The translations under genes and the position numbers were made by a program. The notes beneath the pieces were generated by a model that was given only the letters and a program-made list of their open reading frames with translations, had not been told where the DNA came from and did no database searches. Source: an uncultured Lachnospiraceae bacterium (GTDB taxonomy: Bacteria > Bacillota > Clostridia > Lachnospirales > Lachnospiraceae). Taken from it: a stretch of DNA of 41,545 nt. Below are positions 1 through 7,270 of this stretch, piece after piece. The stretch's first letter is position 1. The number at the start of each line of letters is the position of its first letter. The stretch spans positions 1-41,545 of the forward strand of contig CAMOJW010000002.1 of NCBI GenBank assembly GCA_946617225.1, written 5' to 3'.

Positions 1-1
1 A

Positions 2-241
2 GGGGAGACGGACACGAGACAGACGTTTCAGGAGATGAGCTCTGTCCTGCGTCTTTTTGTCCATGAGATGACGGGGATCCACGTCCATGAATTCACGCTG
101 ACGGAGATCAGGAAGGTGGGGATCCCGCGGCTGACGCAGCTGGTCAGCAGCTACTATACGCCGGAATTTGCCCTGCGTTCCAAGGCGGATGCCCGCAAAG
201 CCCTGCAAAAGACCAGGGACGTGATCCTGACCTGGCAATGA
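2..241 (+). CDS. 3' end of an unidentified protein in a Bat/VWA operon (5' partial)
   Basis: The reading frame is open from the first bases of the window and ends at a TGA 34 bp before the next gene, so only the last 79 residues are seen. The visible part is charged and probably soluble, with a helix-rich end (KADARKALQKTRDVI). I do not recognise a domain. The next three genes are VWA, VWA and TPR proteins. In the MoxR/Bat operons of bacteria this slot is often held by a small membrane-anchored protein of the DUF4381 type, and the tail would suit such a protein, but this rests on context. An internal ATG at 35 exists, but the open frame upstream of it suggests the true start lies outside the window. 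Confidence 0.6.
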   Translation, partial: GETDTRQTFQEMSSVLRLFVHEMTGIHVHEFTLTEIRKVGIPRLTQLVSSYYTPEFALRSKADARKALQKTRDVILTWQ

Positions 242-275
242 TCCGGTCCGAAAACGGACAGATAACGGAGTCCCT

Positions 276-1388
276 ATGACACTGAAAAACCCCATTATCC
301 TGATGGCGGGGACACTGGTCCTGCTGGCTGCGGCCGCAGCAGCCGCCATCCTGCGGAGACGCAGCGGCAGCACATACCGCGGGGGCATCCTGGCTGCCGG
401 CACGGAGGCGGTGCGCCGCCTGCCGGAATACATCCGCCGCAGAAATCTCTACCGCGTGCTGTCGGCCCTGCTGGCGCTGAGCCTGGCCGGCGCGGCTGTC
501 TGCACGCTGCTCCTCATCGCCCGGCCCTACAAGACCGAGACGGTGACCAGCGGCGTGAAGAAAAGAGACATCTTCCTGTGCCTGGACGTCTCCTACTCCA
601 TCTATGAACTGAATTACGAGCTGGTGGACAGCCTGGAGGAAGTGGTGGCCGGTCTGGAGGGCGACCGCTTCGGGATCTCCATTTTCAACACGTCCACGGT
701 GCTTTTCGTTCCGATGACGGATGATTATGATTTTGTCATCTCCAGACTGGAGATCCTGAAGGAGTATTTCCGCCTGCAGGAGGAGTACATGAAGACCTTC
801 GGGGACTACCAATATCTGTATGAGATCCCCGACGAGGACATGGAGCGCTACTATGAACTGGAGCAGCTCCTGAACGACACGGAGGCGGGAACGCTCATCA
901 ACAACCACATGCGGGGCAGTTCCCTCATCGGCGAGGGTCTGGCTTCCTGCCTGTACAGTTTTCCGGGTCTGGACGACGACATGGACCGCACGCGCTGCAT
1001 CATCATGTCCACGGACAACAGCCAGCAGGCGCTCACCAAGCCCCTTGTGGAACTGAAAGAGGCGGCGCAGATCTGCGCCAAAAACGACGTCACCGTCTAC
1101 GGCGTATTCCCGGAGCAGCAGATGTTCGATTCCACCGACGACGGCGCGGATTATGAGAGCAGCATGAAGGAATTCAAGCGCGCCGTGGAGTCCACCGACG
1201 GGATCTTCTATCTGGCGGGCAAGACCACCTCCGTCAGCGATATCGTGGCCGGGATCCAGCGCAGGGAAGCGCTGGCCGTGGCCGAAGTGACCGTCACCAA
1301 GGAGACGGACCAGCCCGCAGTGCCCTACTTCGCGCTGCTGGTCTGTCTGGGCATCGCGGGGATCACGGGCGTGATCCTGAAACGCTGA
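276..1388 (+). CDS. Membrane-anchored VWA-domain protein (BatA-like)
   Basis: A 370-residue protein with two hydrophobic segments near the N-terminus (about 7-26 and 64-83), a von Willebrand factor A domain (about 98-330) and a last transmembrane helix (about 350-368). The metal-binding MIDAS motif is visible as DVSYS in LCLDVSYSI. This is the topology of BatA/BatB proteins, whose VWA domain faces the outside and works with a MoxR AAA+ ATPase in envelope maintenance or protein complex assembly; the MoxR gene would lie upstream of the window. The start has GGAG five bases before the ATG. A second VWA gene follows 104 bp downstream on the same strand. The family role is known only in outline, so a precise function is not assigned. 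Confidence 0.85.
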   Translation: MTLKNPIILMAGTLVLLAAAAAAAILRRRSGSTYRGGILAAGTEAVRRLPEYIRRRNLYRVLSALLALSLAGAAVCTLLLIARPYKTETVTSGVKKRDIFLCLDVSYSIYELNYELVDSLEEVVAGLEGDRFGISIFNTSTVLFVPMTDDYDFVISRLEILKEYFRLQEEYMKTFGDYQYLYEIPDEDMERYYELEQLLNDTEAGTLINNHMRGSSLIGEGLASCLYSFPGLDDDMDRTRCIIMSTDNSQQALTKPLVELKEAAQICAKNDVTVYGVFPEQQMFDSTDDGADYESSMKEFKRAVESTDGIFYLAGKTTSVSDIVAGIQRREALAVAEVTVTKETDQPAVPYFALLVCLGIAGITGVILKR

Positions 1389-1492
1389 GACCACCGATGG
1401 GTGCCGGAACTAGTTCAGCACTGTGAGCCCATTGGCGCAGCCTGCATGCGCAGGCTGTCACCACGCGGTGAACCACCGCAATGGAGGCATAT

Positions 1493-2452
1493 ATGCACTA
1501 TGAACCGCTCCTTCCCCCGGTCTTTCTGTGGGGAATGGCCCTGATCAGTATGGCCGTTCTGGGCCTGCTGGCCGTGCGGCGCGGAGCCGACCCGTTTGAG
1601 AAGATCGTCGGTGTCCTGCGGACAGCGGCCCTGGCAGGTCTGATCCTGGTGATCGGTCTGCGGCCCATGACAGAGCGCAGCAGCATGGACGTGGAGACCA
1701 AGAATCTTGACGTCCTCTTCGTGGTGGACGATACGCTCAGTATGTGGGCCAGGGATTACAACGGCAAGGACACCCGTATGAGCGGCGTCCGCAAGGACTG
1801 CGCCTATATCATGGAGCAGCTGCACGGCGCCAATTTCGGGCTCATCCGATATGAGAACACGGCCAGGATCCTGGCGCCTTTTACCCAGGACAGGGACAAC
1901 GTGCTCGACGCGCTGTCCACCATCGAGATGCCCGACAGCTATTATGCCAGGGGAACGGCCCTGGATGTGCCCTACAGCGCCATGGAGGAGCTGCTCATCT
2001 CGTCGTCCAAAAAAGAGGACCGCCAGGCCATTCTGTTCTTTTTCTCCGACGGCGAAGTGACCGAAGACGATGCCGTCTTCTCCTACAGGGAACTGGCCCA
2101 GTATGTGGACGACGGCGCCATCCTGGGCTACGGAACGGAGCAGGGCGGACGCATGCGGGACAATTACGGGACCGAGGTCTATGACTATGAGAAGCATGAG
2201 GCCGCCGTCTCCCGCATCGACGAGATGAACCTGAAACTCATGGCGGATGATCTGGGCATCTCCTATATCCACATGGAGCGGCCGGAGAATATCAAGTATC
2301 TGACCGACAGCATCCTGGCTGGCTCCTCTGCGGCCCGGGGCAGCAAGCGTTCGGTCATCTATGAGGACACCTACTATTACTATGCCTGGCCGGTCCTGAT
2401 CGTTCTGGCGCTGGAACTGATCCTGCTGATGCGCAGGGGGAGGGTCCTGTGA
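1493..2452 (+). CDS. Membrane-anchored VWA-domain protein (BatB-like)
   Basis: The second VWA protein of the operon has 319 residues. Two hydrophobic helices lie near the N-terminus (about 7-28 and 43-60), then a VWA domain with the MIDAS variant DDTLS (Thr in place of the first Ser), then a C-terminal helix followed by a basic tail (MRRGRVL). I chose the ATG at 1493 because GGAGG lies five bases upstream. An in-frame ATG at 1481 overlaps that ribosome site and is less likely. The 104-bp gap before the gene contains a small stem (AGCCTGC/GCAGGCT) without a T-run, so read-through from the previous gene is likely. Its stop codon overlaps a possible GTG start of the next gene, which points to translational coupling. 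Confidence 0.85.
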   Translation: MHYEPLLPPVFLWGMALISMAVLGLLAVRRGADPFEKIVGVLRTAALAGLILVIGLRPMTERSSMDVETKNLDVLFVVDDTLSMWARDYNGKDTRMSGVRKDCAYIMEQLHGANFGLIRYENTARILAPFTQDRDNVLDALSTIEMPDSYYARGTALDVPYSAMEELLISSSKKEDRQAILFFFSDGEVTEDDAVFSYRELAQYVDDGAILGYGTEQGGRMRDNYGTEVYDYEKHEAAVSRIDEMNLKLMADDLGISYIHMERPENIKYLTDSILAGSSAARGSKRSVIYEDTYYYYAWPVLIVLALELILLMRRGRVL

Positions 2453-2511
2453 AGCCCGGGCGCGGTGGATCTGCCGGCAAGGCGCAGGCCGGCGGCTCCG
2501 GGAGAGATCCT

Positions 2512-3276
2512 ATGAATGTGCACGAACAAAACAGACGCTCGCTCGTCCGGATCTTTATGGCGGCCGGAGCGACAGTGCTGACCCTGACGGCGATCTTCCT
2601 GGCTGCCAGGATCCTGGTCAACACCGCTTTTGCCCGGGAGCTGGAGAACGGCACACCGTCGCCGGCAGCGGAGGAGGCCCTCACCATCATCAACTTCCCC
2701 GAGCCGTATGTCCCCCTGTACAATGCGGGCAACGCCTACTATAAGCTCGAGGATTACGACATGGCCATCGACCGCTACCAGCGGGCTCTGGAGCATCATC
2801 CCAAGGACGGCAAGGAGTGCCCCATCCGCGTCAACCTGGCGCTCGCCATGGTCCATAAGATCGATTTTGACCACCTGGATTCCGAGAAAAAGATCGACAA
2901 AGCCATCCAGCAGCTCCGCAGTGCCCGCCTGGTGCTGACGGAGGAGGGATGCGCCGCTCCGGAGGGCCCCGACGGGCATGATCCCGAAGCCCAGAAACTG
3001 CGGGAGGAGATCGACGAACTCATCAAGCAGCTGGAGCAGATGAAGCAGAATCAGGACAGCGACGGCGACGAGGACGAACAGCAACAGCAGCAACAGCAGC
3101 AGGATCAGCAGCAGAGCGACCGCAGCAAGAGCAACCGTGAACGGGAGATCGAACGCAGGCTCAAGGAGCAGAAACAGCAATCCATGCAGGAGCAGCAGGA
3201 CGCCCAGACAGAGAAGGAGCGCCGCGAGGGAGGCCAGGGTTCCGACGGGTACGAGTACGGGGACAAGAACTGGTAA
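2512..3276 (+). CDS. TPR protein with transmembrane anchor and Gln-rich tail (BatC-like)
   Basis: A hydrophobic helix at about residues 15-35 is followed by a TPR-like helical pair (YVPLYNAGNAYYKLEDYDMAI and following) and a long charged tail with runs of Gln (QQQQQQQQDQQQ), Arg and Glu. A helix-anchored TPR protein after two VWA proteins fits BatC/BatE of Bat operons, thought to scaffold envelope complexes. The start is uncertain. ATG 2512 has GGGAGAG five bases upstream. A GTG at 2449 overlaps the preceding stop codon and would add 21 Gly/Arg-rich residues. The gene ends directly against the first hairpin of repeat array A, so the operon ends here. Confidence 0.75.
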   Translation: MNVHEQNRRSLVRIFMAAGATVLTLTAIFLAARILVNTAFARELENGTPSPAAEEALTIINFPEPYVPLYNAGNAYYKLEDYDMAIDRYQRALEHHPKDGKECPIRVNLALAMVHKIDFDHLDSEKKIDKAIQQLRSARLVLTEEGCAAPEGPDGHDPEAQKLREEIDELIKQLEQMKQNQDSDGDEDEQQQQQQQQDQQQSDRSKSNREREIERRLKEQKQQSMQEQQDAQTEKERREGGQGSDGYEYGDKNW

Positions 3277-3308
3277 GAGCTGCTGACGCAGCTCTGCCTT
3301 CAGGGAGG
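3277..3308 (+). repeat. Hairpin module at the edge of array A
   Basis: Immediately after the TAA of the TPR gene lies GAGCTGCTGACGCAGCTC, a 7-bp stem with a TGAC loop, followed by TGCCTTCAGGGAGG. Nearly the same module occurs in inverse orientation at 15883-15918 and as a variant at 15326-15360, on both sides of array B. It therefore looks like a boundary piece of the same element family. There is no T-run, so it is not a standard terminator. Confidence 0.6.
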
Positions 3309-3385
3309 TCGGCGAAGGAGGCTGGTGAACGTTATATCTGCCGTGAAATAAAGGAGATATCGCGGAGGGAACAACGATAACAGAA

Positions 3386-3844
3386 ATCATCCGTCGTGAT
3401 GACGGTCAGAGGACAGGATATCTCAAGCGGGGCCTACAGCCCTCTTGTGCTGATAGGCCTCAAGGCAGGAAACAAGATGCTGGGCCTAGGGCCTTTTCGT
3501 GATGGTAGGCCTCGAGGTGGGAAATCACTTGCGGGGCCTATGGCTTTCTCGTGAGGATAGGCCTCAGCGCGGGGAAAGGCCTTGCAGGCCTATGGGCAAA
3601 TAGGCCCCAAATAGTAAACGGCGGCTTCAGGCCTATTTGAGGTTGAAATGAATAGGCCTGCGTTCAGATCATCAGGTTCGGGGCCTACATCGTTAAGGAG
3701 GCAATAGGCCCAGGGCAGGAGATAGAAGGTTGGGGCCTACATTGTTGAAAAGACAGTAGGCCCGGAGCCGACGATCAAAGGGTCAAGGCCTACATCGACG
3801 GAAGTGATGTAGGCCTGACGTCATCTATTCCTGCCTCGGGCCTA
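3386..3844. repeat. Array A: alternating GGCCTA / TAGGCC motifs, 52-bp period
   Basis: This stretch of the 878-bp gap holds no gene. GGCCTA occurs at 3431, 3483, 3535, 3587, 3630, 3682, 3734, 3787 and 3839. Its inverse TAGGCC occurs at 3454, 3506, 3558, 3601, 3653, 3705, 3757 and 3810. Steps within each series are 52 or 53 bp, with a single 43-bp step in both series at the same place. GGCCTA and the next TAGGCC are 23 bp apart (14 in the short unit), so each pair is a 29-bp imperfect palindrome; some have longer matching arms, for example CTACAT/ATGTAG at 3789-3812. The 23 bp between palindromes differ from unit to unit. At 3386-3403 the array begins with a sequence resembling the last unit of array B (shared GATAACAG and GTGATGA). 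Confidence 0.85.
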
Positions 3845-3900
3845 TCCGGAACGGGCAGGACGATAAAACCATTTCAGCAAGGTAAGAGACCGCACAGAAA

Positions 3901-3935
3901 ACAGGGATGGCGCAGATGCGCCATCCCTGTTTTTT
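3901..3935 (+). terminator. Intrinsic terminator closing the array A region
   Basis: A 13-bp perfect stem (ACAGGGATGGCGC / GCGCCATCCCTGT) with loop AGAT is followed by six T. The A-rich sequence before the stem would also allow termination on the other strand. It isolates the Bat operon and array A from the promoter at 4031. If array A is transcribed, this is its natural end. Confidence 0.85.
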
Positions 3936-4005
3936 CCGAAAACCACCGCGGAAACAACGGTACGCCTCTGCGCGCTGTGACAAAGCAGGTATCATGCCCT
4001 AATTA

Positions 4006-4024
4006 TATAGTCAAAAAGACTAAA
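4006..4024. promoter_or_regulatory. Upstream copy of a palindromic operator (likely NrtR site)
   Basis: TATAGTCAAAAAGACTAAA matches the downstream palindrome at 4063 in the pattern TATAGTC-N5-GACTAWA, with one imperfect outer base. It lies just before the -35 box. The two centres are 57 bp apart and bracket the promoter. The most likely reader is the NrtR-type regulator encoded in the operon (6324-7199). The assignment is inference from context. Confidence 0.55.
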
Positions 4025-4030
4025 AAGTTG

Positions 4031-4059
4031 TTGACAAGCGCGAAGCCGTGCTATATTCT
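4031..4059 (+). promoter_or_regulatory. Sigma-A-type promoter of the VWA/PurA-like/NrtR operon
   Basis: TTGACA at 4031-4036 and TATTCT at 4054-4059 are separated by exactly 17 bp. Transcription would start inside the palindrome at 4063-4081 and leave a leader of roughly 90 bases before the VWA gene. Confidence 0.8.
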
Positions 4060-4062
4060 AAA

Positions 4063-4081
4063 TATAGTCAAAGTGACTATA
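4063..4081. promoter_or_regulatory. Palindromic operator over the transcription start
   Basis: TATAGTCAAAGTGACTATA is a perfect palindrome with 8-bp arms and a 3-bp centre, placed at about +1. Binding here would block transcription. A weaker copy sits upstream at 4006. A dimeric winged-helix regulator such as the NrtR-like product of the same operon fits the symmetry, suggesting autoregulation by a nucleotide signal, in known NrtR proteins ADP-ribose or a related NAD product. Confidence 0.7.
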
Positions 4082-4154
4082 ACAAAGGAAGCATAAAAAA
4101 TGAAGCATAACATGAGGATGCGTAACGAAGCATAGCAAGGAAAGGAGGTACACA

Positions 4155-5021
4155 ATGGGCGGAGGATATTGGAGAAGGAGAGATTTTGAGGAGTATTCCT
4201 TCCGTGTGGGAAGGAGAGTCACGGCAGACGGGCGTGTGGACACCTCCGGTATGAGGGGCGCACAGGATATGTACAGAGCGCGGGGGCTGGATCCGGCTCT
4301 GGATCCCTACGGCGTGATGAGGGAATGCTGCGACAGTGCGGAGCATCCGGCGACGAGGCCGGTCATTTTGGCATTGGATGTGACGGGATCCATGGGAGGA
4401 GCGCTGCTGCGGACAGCATCGGCCCTGAACGTGATCATGACGGACGTCCTGGACAAGTACAAGGATGTGGAATTCATGGTCATGGGGATCGGCGACCTGG
4501 TGTATGACCGGGCACCGATCCAGATCTCCCAGTTCGAGTCGGACATCCGGGTGGCGGAGCATCTGGACAGGATCTGGTTCGAGCGGGGCGGCGGAGGAAA
4601 TGCCTGCGAGTCCTACACGGCCGCCTGGTATATGGGACTGCATCACACGAAGCTGGACTGCTGGAAGCGCGGACAGAAAGGCGTGATCATCACGCTGGGA
4701 GACGAGCCGCTGAATCCGTACCTGCCGGGAGGGAGGCTGCGGGATCTCACCGGTGATCCGCTGCAGGAGGATGTGGATACTGTCAGGCTGTACACGGAGG
4801 CGACGGAGAAATTTGACATCTATCACATCGCCATCGATGACAGGGAGGACTGCTACTCCAGGTATCGGGACAGGATCGCGAACAGCTTCGGGCAGCTTCT
4901 GGGACCGCAGCTGCGGGTGGCGACACTGGACAGACTGCCGGCGGAGATCGTACGCTGCCTGCAGGAGAGCGGCGGGGCCAGGGCACGCGACAGGGAGGAC
5001 CAGGCGGCAACGGTCGGATGA
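4155..5021 (+). CDS. Soluble VWA-domain protein of an NrtR-linked operon
   Basis: A 288-residue protein without signal peptide or transmembrane segment. The VWA domain fills residues about 69-265, with the MIDAS motif DVTGS at residue 75 and a later conserved acidic turn (LGDEPLNPYLPG). The Gly-rich loop ERGGGGNA is typical of cytoplasmic VWA proteins found beside ATPases or nucleotide enzymes. The start has AAAGGAGG seven bases upstream. It is the first gene of the operon behind the palindromic operator; a PurA-like gene follows after 73 bp. VWA proteins are known as partners in metal-dependent complexes, and in NAD-related operons they occur with Nudix proteins. Its substrate or partner cannot be read from the sequence. 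Confidence 0.8.
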   Translation: MGGGYWRRRDFEEYSFRVGRRVTADGRVDTSGMRGAQDMYRARGLDPALDPYGVMRECCDSAEHPATRPVILALDVTGSMGGALLRTASALNVIMTDVLDKYKDVEFMVMGIGDLVYDRAPIQISQFESDIRVAEHLDRIWFERGGGGNACESYTAAWYMGLHHTKLDCWKRGQKGVIITLGDEPLNPYLPGGRLRDLTGDPLQEDVDTVRLYTEATEKFDIYHIAIDDREDCYSRYRDRIANSFGQLLGPQLRVATLDRLPAEIVRCLQESGGARARDREDQAATVG

Positions 5022-5094
5022 CCTGCGCCTGACCGAAGGGAGCACAAGAGACGCACAGAACAGGGAGGACCAGGGAGAGCAGAGGAGGAAGGAC

Positions 5095-6327
5095 ATGCAG
5101 CAGATCAAGGTGATCATAGGAGCATCCTACGGTGACGAAGGGAAAGGCCTGGCGACAGATCATTTTGCGGAGCAGGCCGCCCCCTCCTGCATCACTGTAC
5201 TGACCAACGGCGGGCCGCAGCGGGGCCACACGGTGGAGGGGACAGACGGCCGGAGGCATGTCTTCAAGCACTTCGGGTCGGGGACCCTGCGTGGGGCGGA
5301 GAGTTATTTCGGACCGATGTACATGGTCAATCCCATGCAGTTCGTGAAGGAGTACCGGGAACTGGAAGATCTGGACAGGGCGCCCCGGGCCTCTGTCCAT
5401 CCCGGCTGCCGGTTCACGACGCCCTACGATGTCCTGCTGAACCAGATGCAGCAGGCGCGGACGGGCAGGCACAACAGCTGCGGTTTTGGGATCTGGGAGA
5501 CGGTGCTGCGCTATCAGAGAGGAGAAGGGATCCGTTTCGGGGATTTCCTGGCGATGGACCTGCAGGACAGAGAAGCGTATCTGCGCGGGCTGCGGGACAG
5601 CTACTTTGATTCCAGGCGTCGGGAGCTGGGGATCGGAGAGGAGGAATTGTGGGAGGTCTGGTACGAGGGAGGCCTTCTGCGGCATTATCTGGAGGACTGC
5701 GAGGAGATGCGGCTCCTCTGCCCGGTGCGGGAAGCGGGGTATCTGCGGGGATTCGGGACGGTGCTCCTGGAGAATGCGCAGGGACTGCTCCTGGACGGAA
5801 GGAGGAACGGAGAGGAAGACTATACGACGCCCTCCGTCACGGGCGTTGGGAGCGGACTGGGGCTGATCGAGGGGACTTTTGCCGGAGCGGAGGTGGAAGT
5901 CTGCTATGTGACGCGCTCGTATCTGACCCGCCACGGAGACGGACCATTGGAGGGGACGGAACTCCGTACCCGCCACGAGTACGAGCCGTTGGAGGGGACA
6001 GAACTCCTGAAGAGGCACGGAGACGGGCCGCTGGAGGGGGTGGCTCCCGCGCTCCCCGGCGTCCGGGAGGACCGCACAAATCCCGCAAACCGTTTTCAGG
6101 GAAGGCTTCGATATGGTATCATGAAAGACACGGGAGTGCTGGCGGACCGGGTCGAGAGAGACTACGCGCTCTGCCGCAGGCCCGCGAGCAGAAACGTGTA
6201 CAGGCCGTCGGTGATGGTCACCCATCTGAATGAGTACAGGGGGATCGACACGGACATGCTGAAGGATCGGTTCGGCACTGTCTATCTGTCGGATGGCCGC
6301 ACCAGCAGGGATATCGAGAGAGCATGA
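5095..6327 (+). CDS. Divergent adenylosuccinate synthetase-like protein
   Basis: A 410-residue PurA-family protein. Normal PurA joins IMP and aspartate using GTP. Visible family features are the N-terminal GDEGKG loop (about residues 13-18, catalytic Asp kept), NGGPQRGHTV in place of the usual GGNNAGHTV, VGSGLGL and the RSYLTRHGDGPL segment. Differences from housekeeping PurA are clear: an altered IMP loop and a triplicated 14-residue unit at about 278-319 (42-bp units at 5926, 5968 and 6010). The later GRLRYG stands where PurA has GRRRRTGW. It is therefore probably a paralogue with another substrate or a regulatory role rather than the purine enzyme. The start at 5095 is supported by AGAGGAGGA just upstream. 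Its stop overlaps the start of the NrtR-like gene. Confidence 0.75.
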   Translation: MQQIKVIIGASYGDEGKGLATDHFAEQAAPSCITVLTNGGPQRGHTVEGTDGRRHVFKHFGSGTLRGAESYFGPMYMVNPMQFVKEYRELEDLDRAPRASVHPGCRFTTPYDVLLNQMQQARTGRHNSCGFGIWETVLRYQRGEGIRFGDFLAMDLQDREAYLRGLRDSYFDSRRRELGIGEEELWEVWYEGGLLRHYLEDCEEMRLLCPVREAGYLRGFGTVLLENAQGLLLDGRRNGEEDYTTPSVTGVGSGLGLIEGTFAGAEVEVCYVTRSYLTRHGDGPLEGTELRTRHEYEPLEGTELLKRHGDGPLEGVAPALPGVREDRTNPANRFQGRLRYGIMKDTGVLADRVERDYALCRRPASRNVYRPSVMVTHLNEYRGIDTDMLKDRFGTVYLSDGRTSRDIERA

Positions 6328-7199
6328 CGATGGAGAGCACACAGATGCAGGGGAGACCCGGTCCGGATCCGGAGAGAACGGAAATGCGCGAAGAGGCGGA
6401 GGACAGGGCGGATCTGCGCGAAACGGCCGCTGAGCAGCCGGATACACAGAAAACGGAGGAGAGACAGTTCCTGGAGAACTACGACCCCTCCGTTTTCGAG
6501 CGTCCTTCCGTGACAGTGGATATCCTGATCTTCACCGTGCAGAAGAGAAAACTGAAACTCCTGCTCGTGCGCCGCGCGGCGATGCCCTACCGCGGACGAT
6601 GGGCGATCCCCGGCGGGTTCCTGCGGATGGACGAGTCGGCGGAAGAGGCCGCCGCGCGCAGGATCCGCGAGGAGGCCGGCGTGGAGAACGTCCACCTGGA
6701 ACAGCTGTATACTTTCTCCGCTGTGGACAGGGATCCGCGCACCCGCGTGATCTCCGTGGCCTATCTGGCTGCAGTACCCGCAGGCAGACTGCAGTTCGGG
6801 GCAGGTGAGGAGGCCGAAGAGGCGGCTCTTTACACCGTGTCCGGAACGAGCACAGGCGGCTTGATCCTCACAGCGGAGGACGGGACGGTCCTGCTGCCAG
6901 GGGAGCTGGCTTTTGACCACGGGGAGATCGTGCGGACAGCGGTGCAGCGGATGCGCGGCAAGCTGGATTATACGGACCTGGCGTTTGGATTCCTGGAGGA
7001 TCCGCAGAGCTTTACGCTGGCGGAGCTCCGGTACGTCCATGAGGCGATCCTGGACAGAAAACTGGACGTGGGCAATTTCCGTCGGTGGATCAAACGGGAA
7101 TATGAGGCGGCCGGCAGGATCCGCGAGACCGGGTATGAACAGGGGGCCGTCGGCAGACCGGCCATGCAGTACAGGGCCTGCCTGGGGGAGCGAGACTGA
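6324..7199 (+). CDS. nrtR: NrtR-type Nudix / winged-helix transcriptional regulator
   Basis: After a hydrophilic 55-residue leader comes a Nudix domain (about 56-180) with a box that reads G-x5-E-x7-RRIREEAGV. The usual RE pair is RR, so catalysis is probably impaired. The C-terminal part (about 205-275) has the winged-helix signature of NrtR proteins: FTLAELRYVHEAIL, LDVGNFRRWI, TGYEQGAVGRPAMQYR. NrtR proteins sense ADP-ribose-type ligands and control NAD-related genes. The ATG overlaps the stop of the PurA-like gene (ATGA), so the two are translationally coupled. The palindromes at 4006 and 4063 are its likely operators. The target genes here are not standard NAD synthesis genes, which makes the regulon unusual. 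Confidence 0.82.
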   Translation: MTMESTQMQGRPGPDPERTEMREEAEDRADLRETAAEQPDTQKTEERQFLENYDPSVFERPSVTVDILIFTVQKRKLKLLLVRRAAMPYRGRWAIPGGFLRMDESAEEAAARRIREEAGVENVHLEQLYTFSAVDRDPRTRVISVAYLAAVPAGRLQFGAGEEAEEAALYTVSGTSTGGLILTAEDGTVLLPGELAFDHGEIVRTAVQRMRGKLDYTDLAFGFLEDPQSFTLAELRYVHEAILDRKLDVGNFRRWIKREYEAAGRIRETGYEQGAVGRPAMQYRACLGERD

Positions 7200-7200
7200 A

Positions 7201-7250
7201 GATCCGGGCTGAGAAGGCTTGGATGGATCCGGGATGAGAAGGCTTGGATG
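7201..7250. repeat. 25-bp tandem duplication between genes
   Basis: Two adjacent 25-bp copies (7201-7225 and 7226-7250) differ at one base; each begins GATCCGGG and ends GGCTTGGATG. They lie between the NrtR-like gene and the EVE-like gene and look like a recent slippage or recombination event. No promoter or terminator is evident in them. Confidence 0.85.
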
Positions 7251-7270
7251 GAGCCAGACAGAGGTTGGGA

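Noticed and set aside
2449..2511. GTG start for the TPR protein overlapping the previous stop
   Set aside because: Possible, but the added residues look non-coding and the ATG at 2512 has a better ribosome site; kept as an alternative.
3386..3844. CRISPR array
   Set aside because: The 29-bp palindromes and 23-bp gaps recall a CRISPR, but the repeats are not identical, the gaps are too short, and there is no leader or cas gene.
4100..4135. An 11-residue leader peptide before the VWA gene
   Set aside because: There is a weak ribosome site, but no codon bias or hairpin to suggest attenuation; it could be chance within an A-rich leader.
4753..5094. Upstream extension of the PurA-like frame
   Set aside because: It overlaps the VWA gene, encodes an Arg-rich shadow sequence, and the ATG at 5095 has a strong ribosome site.
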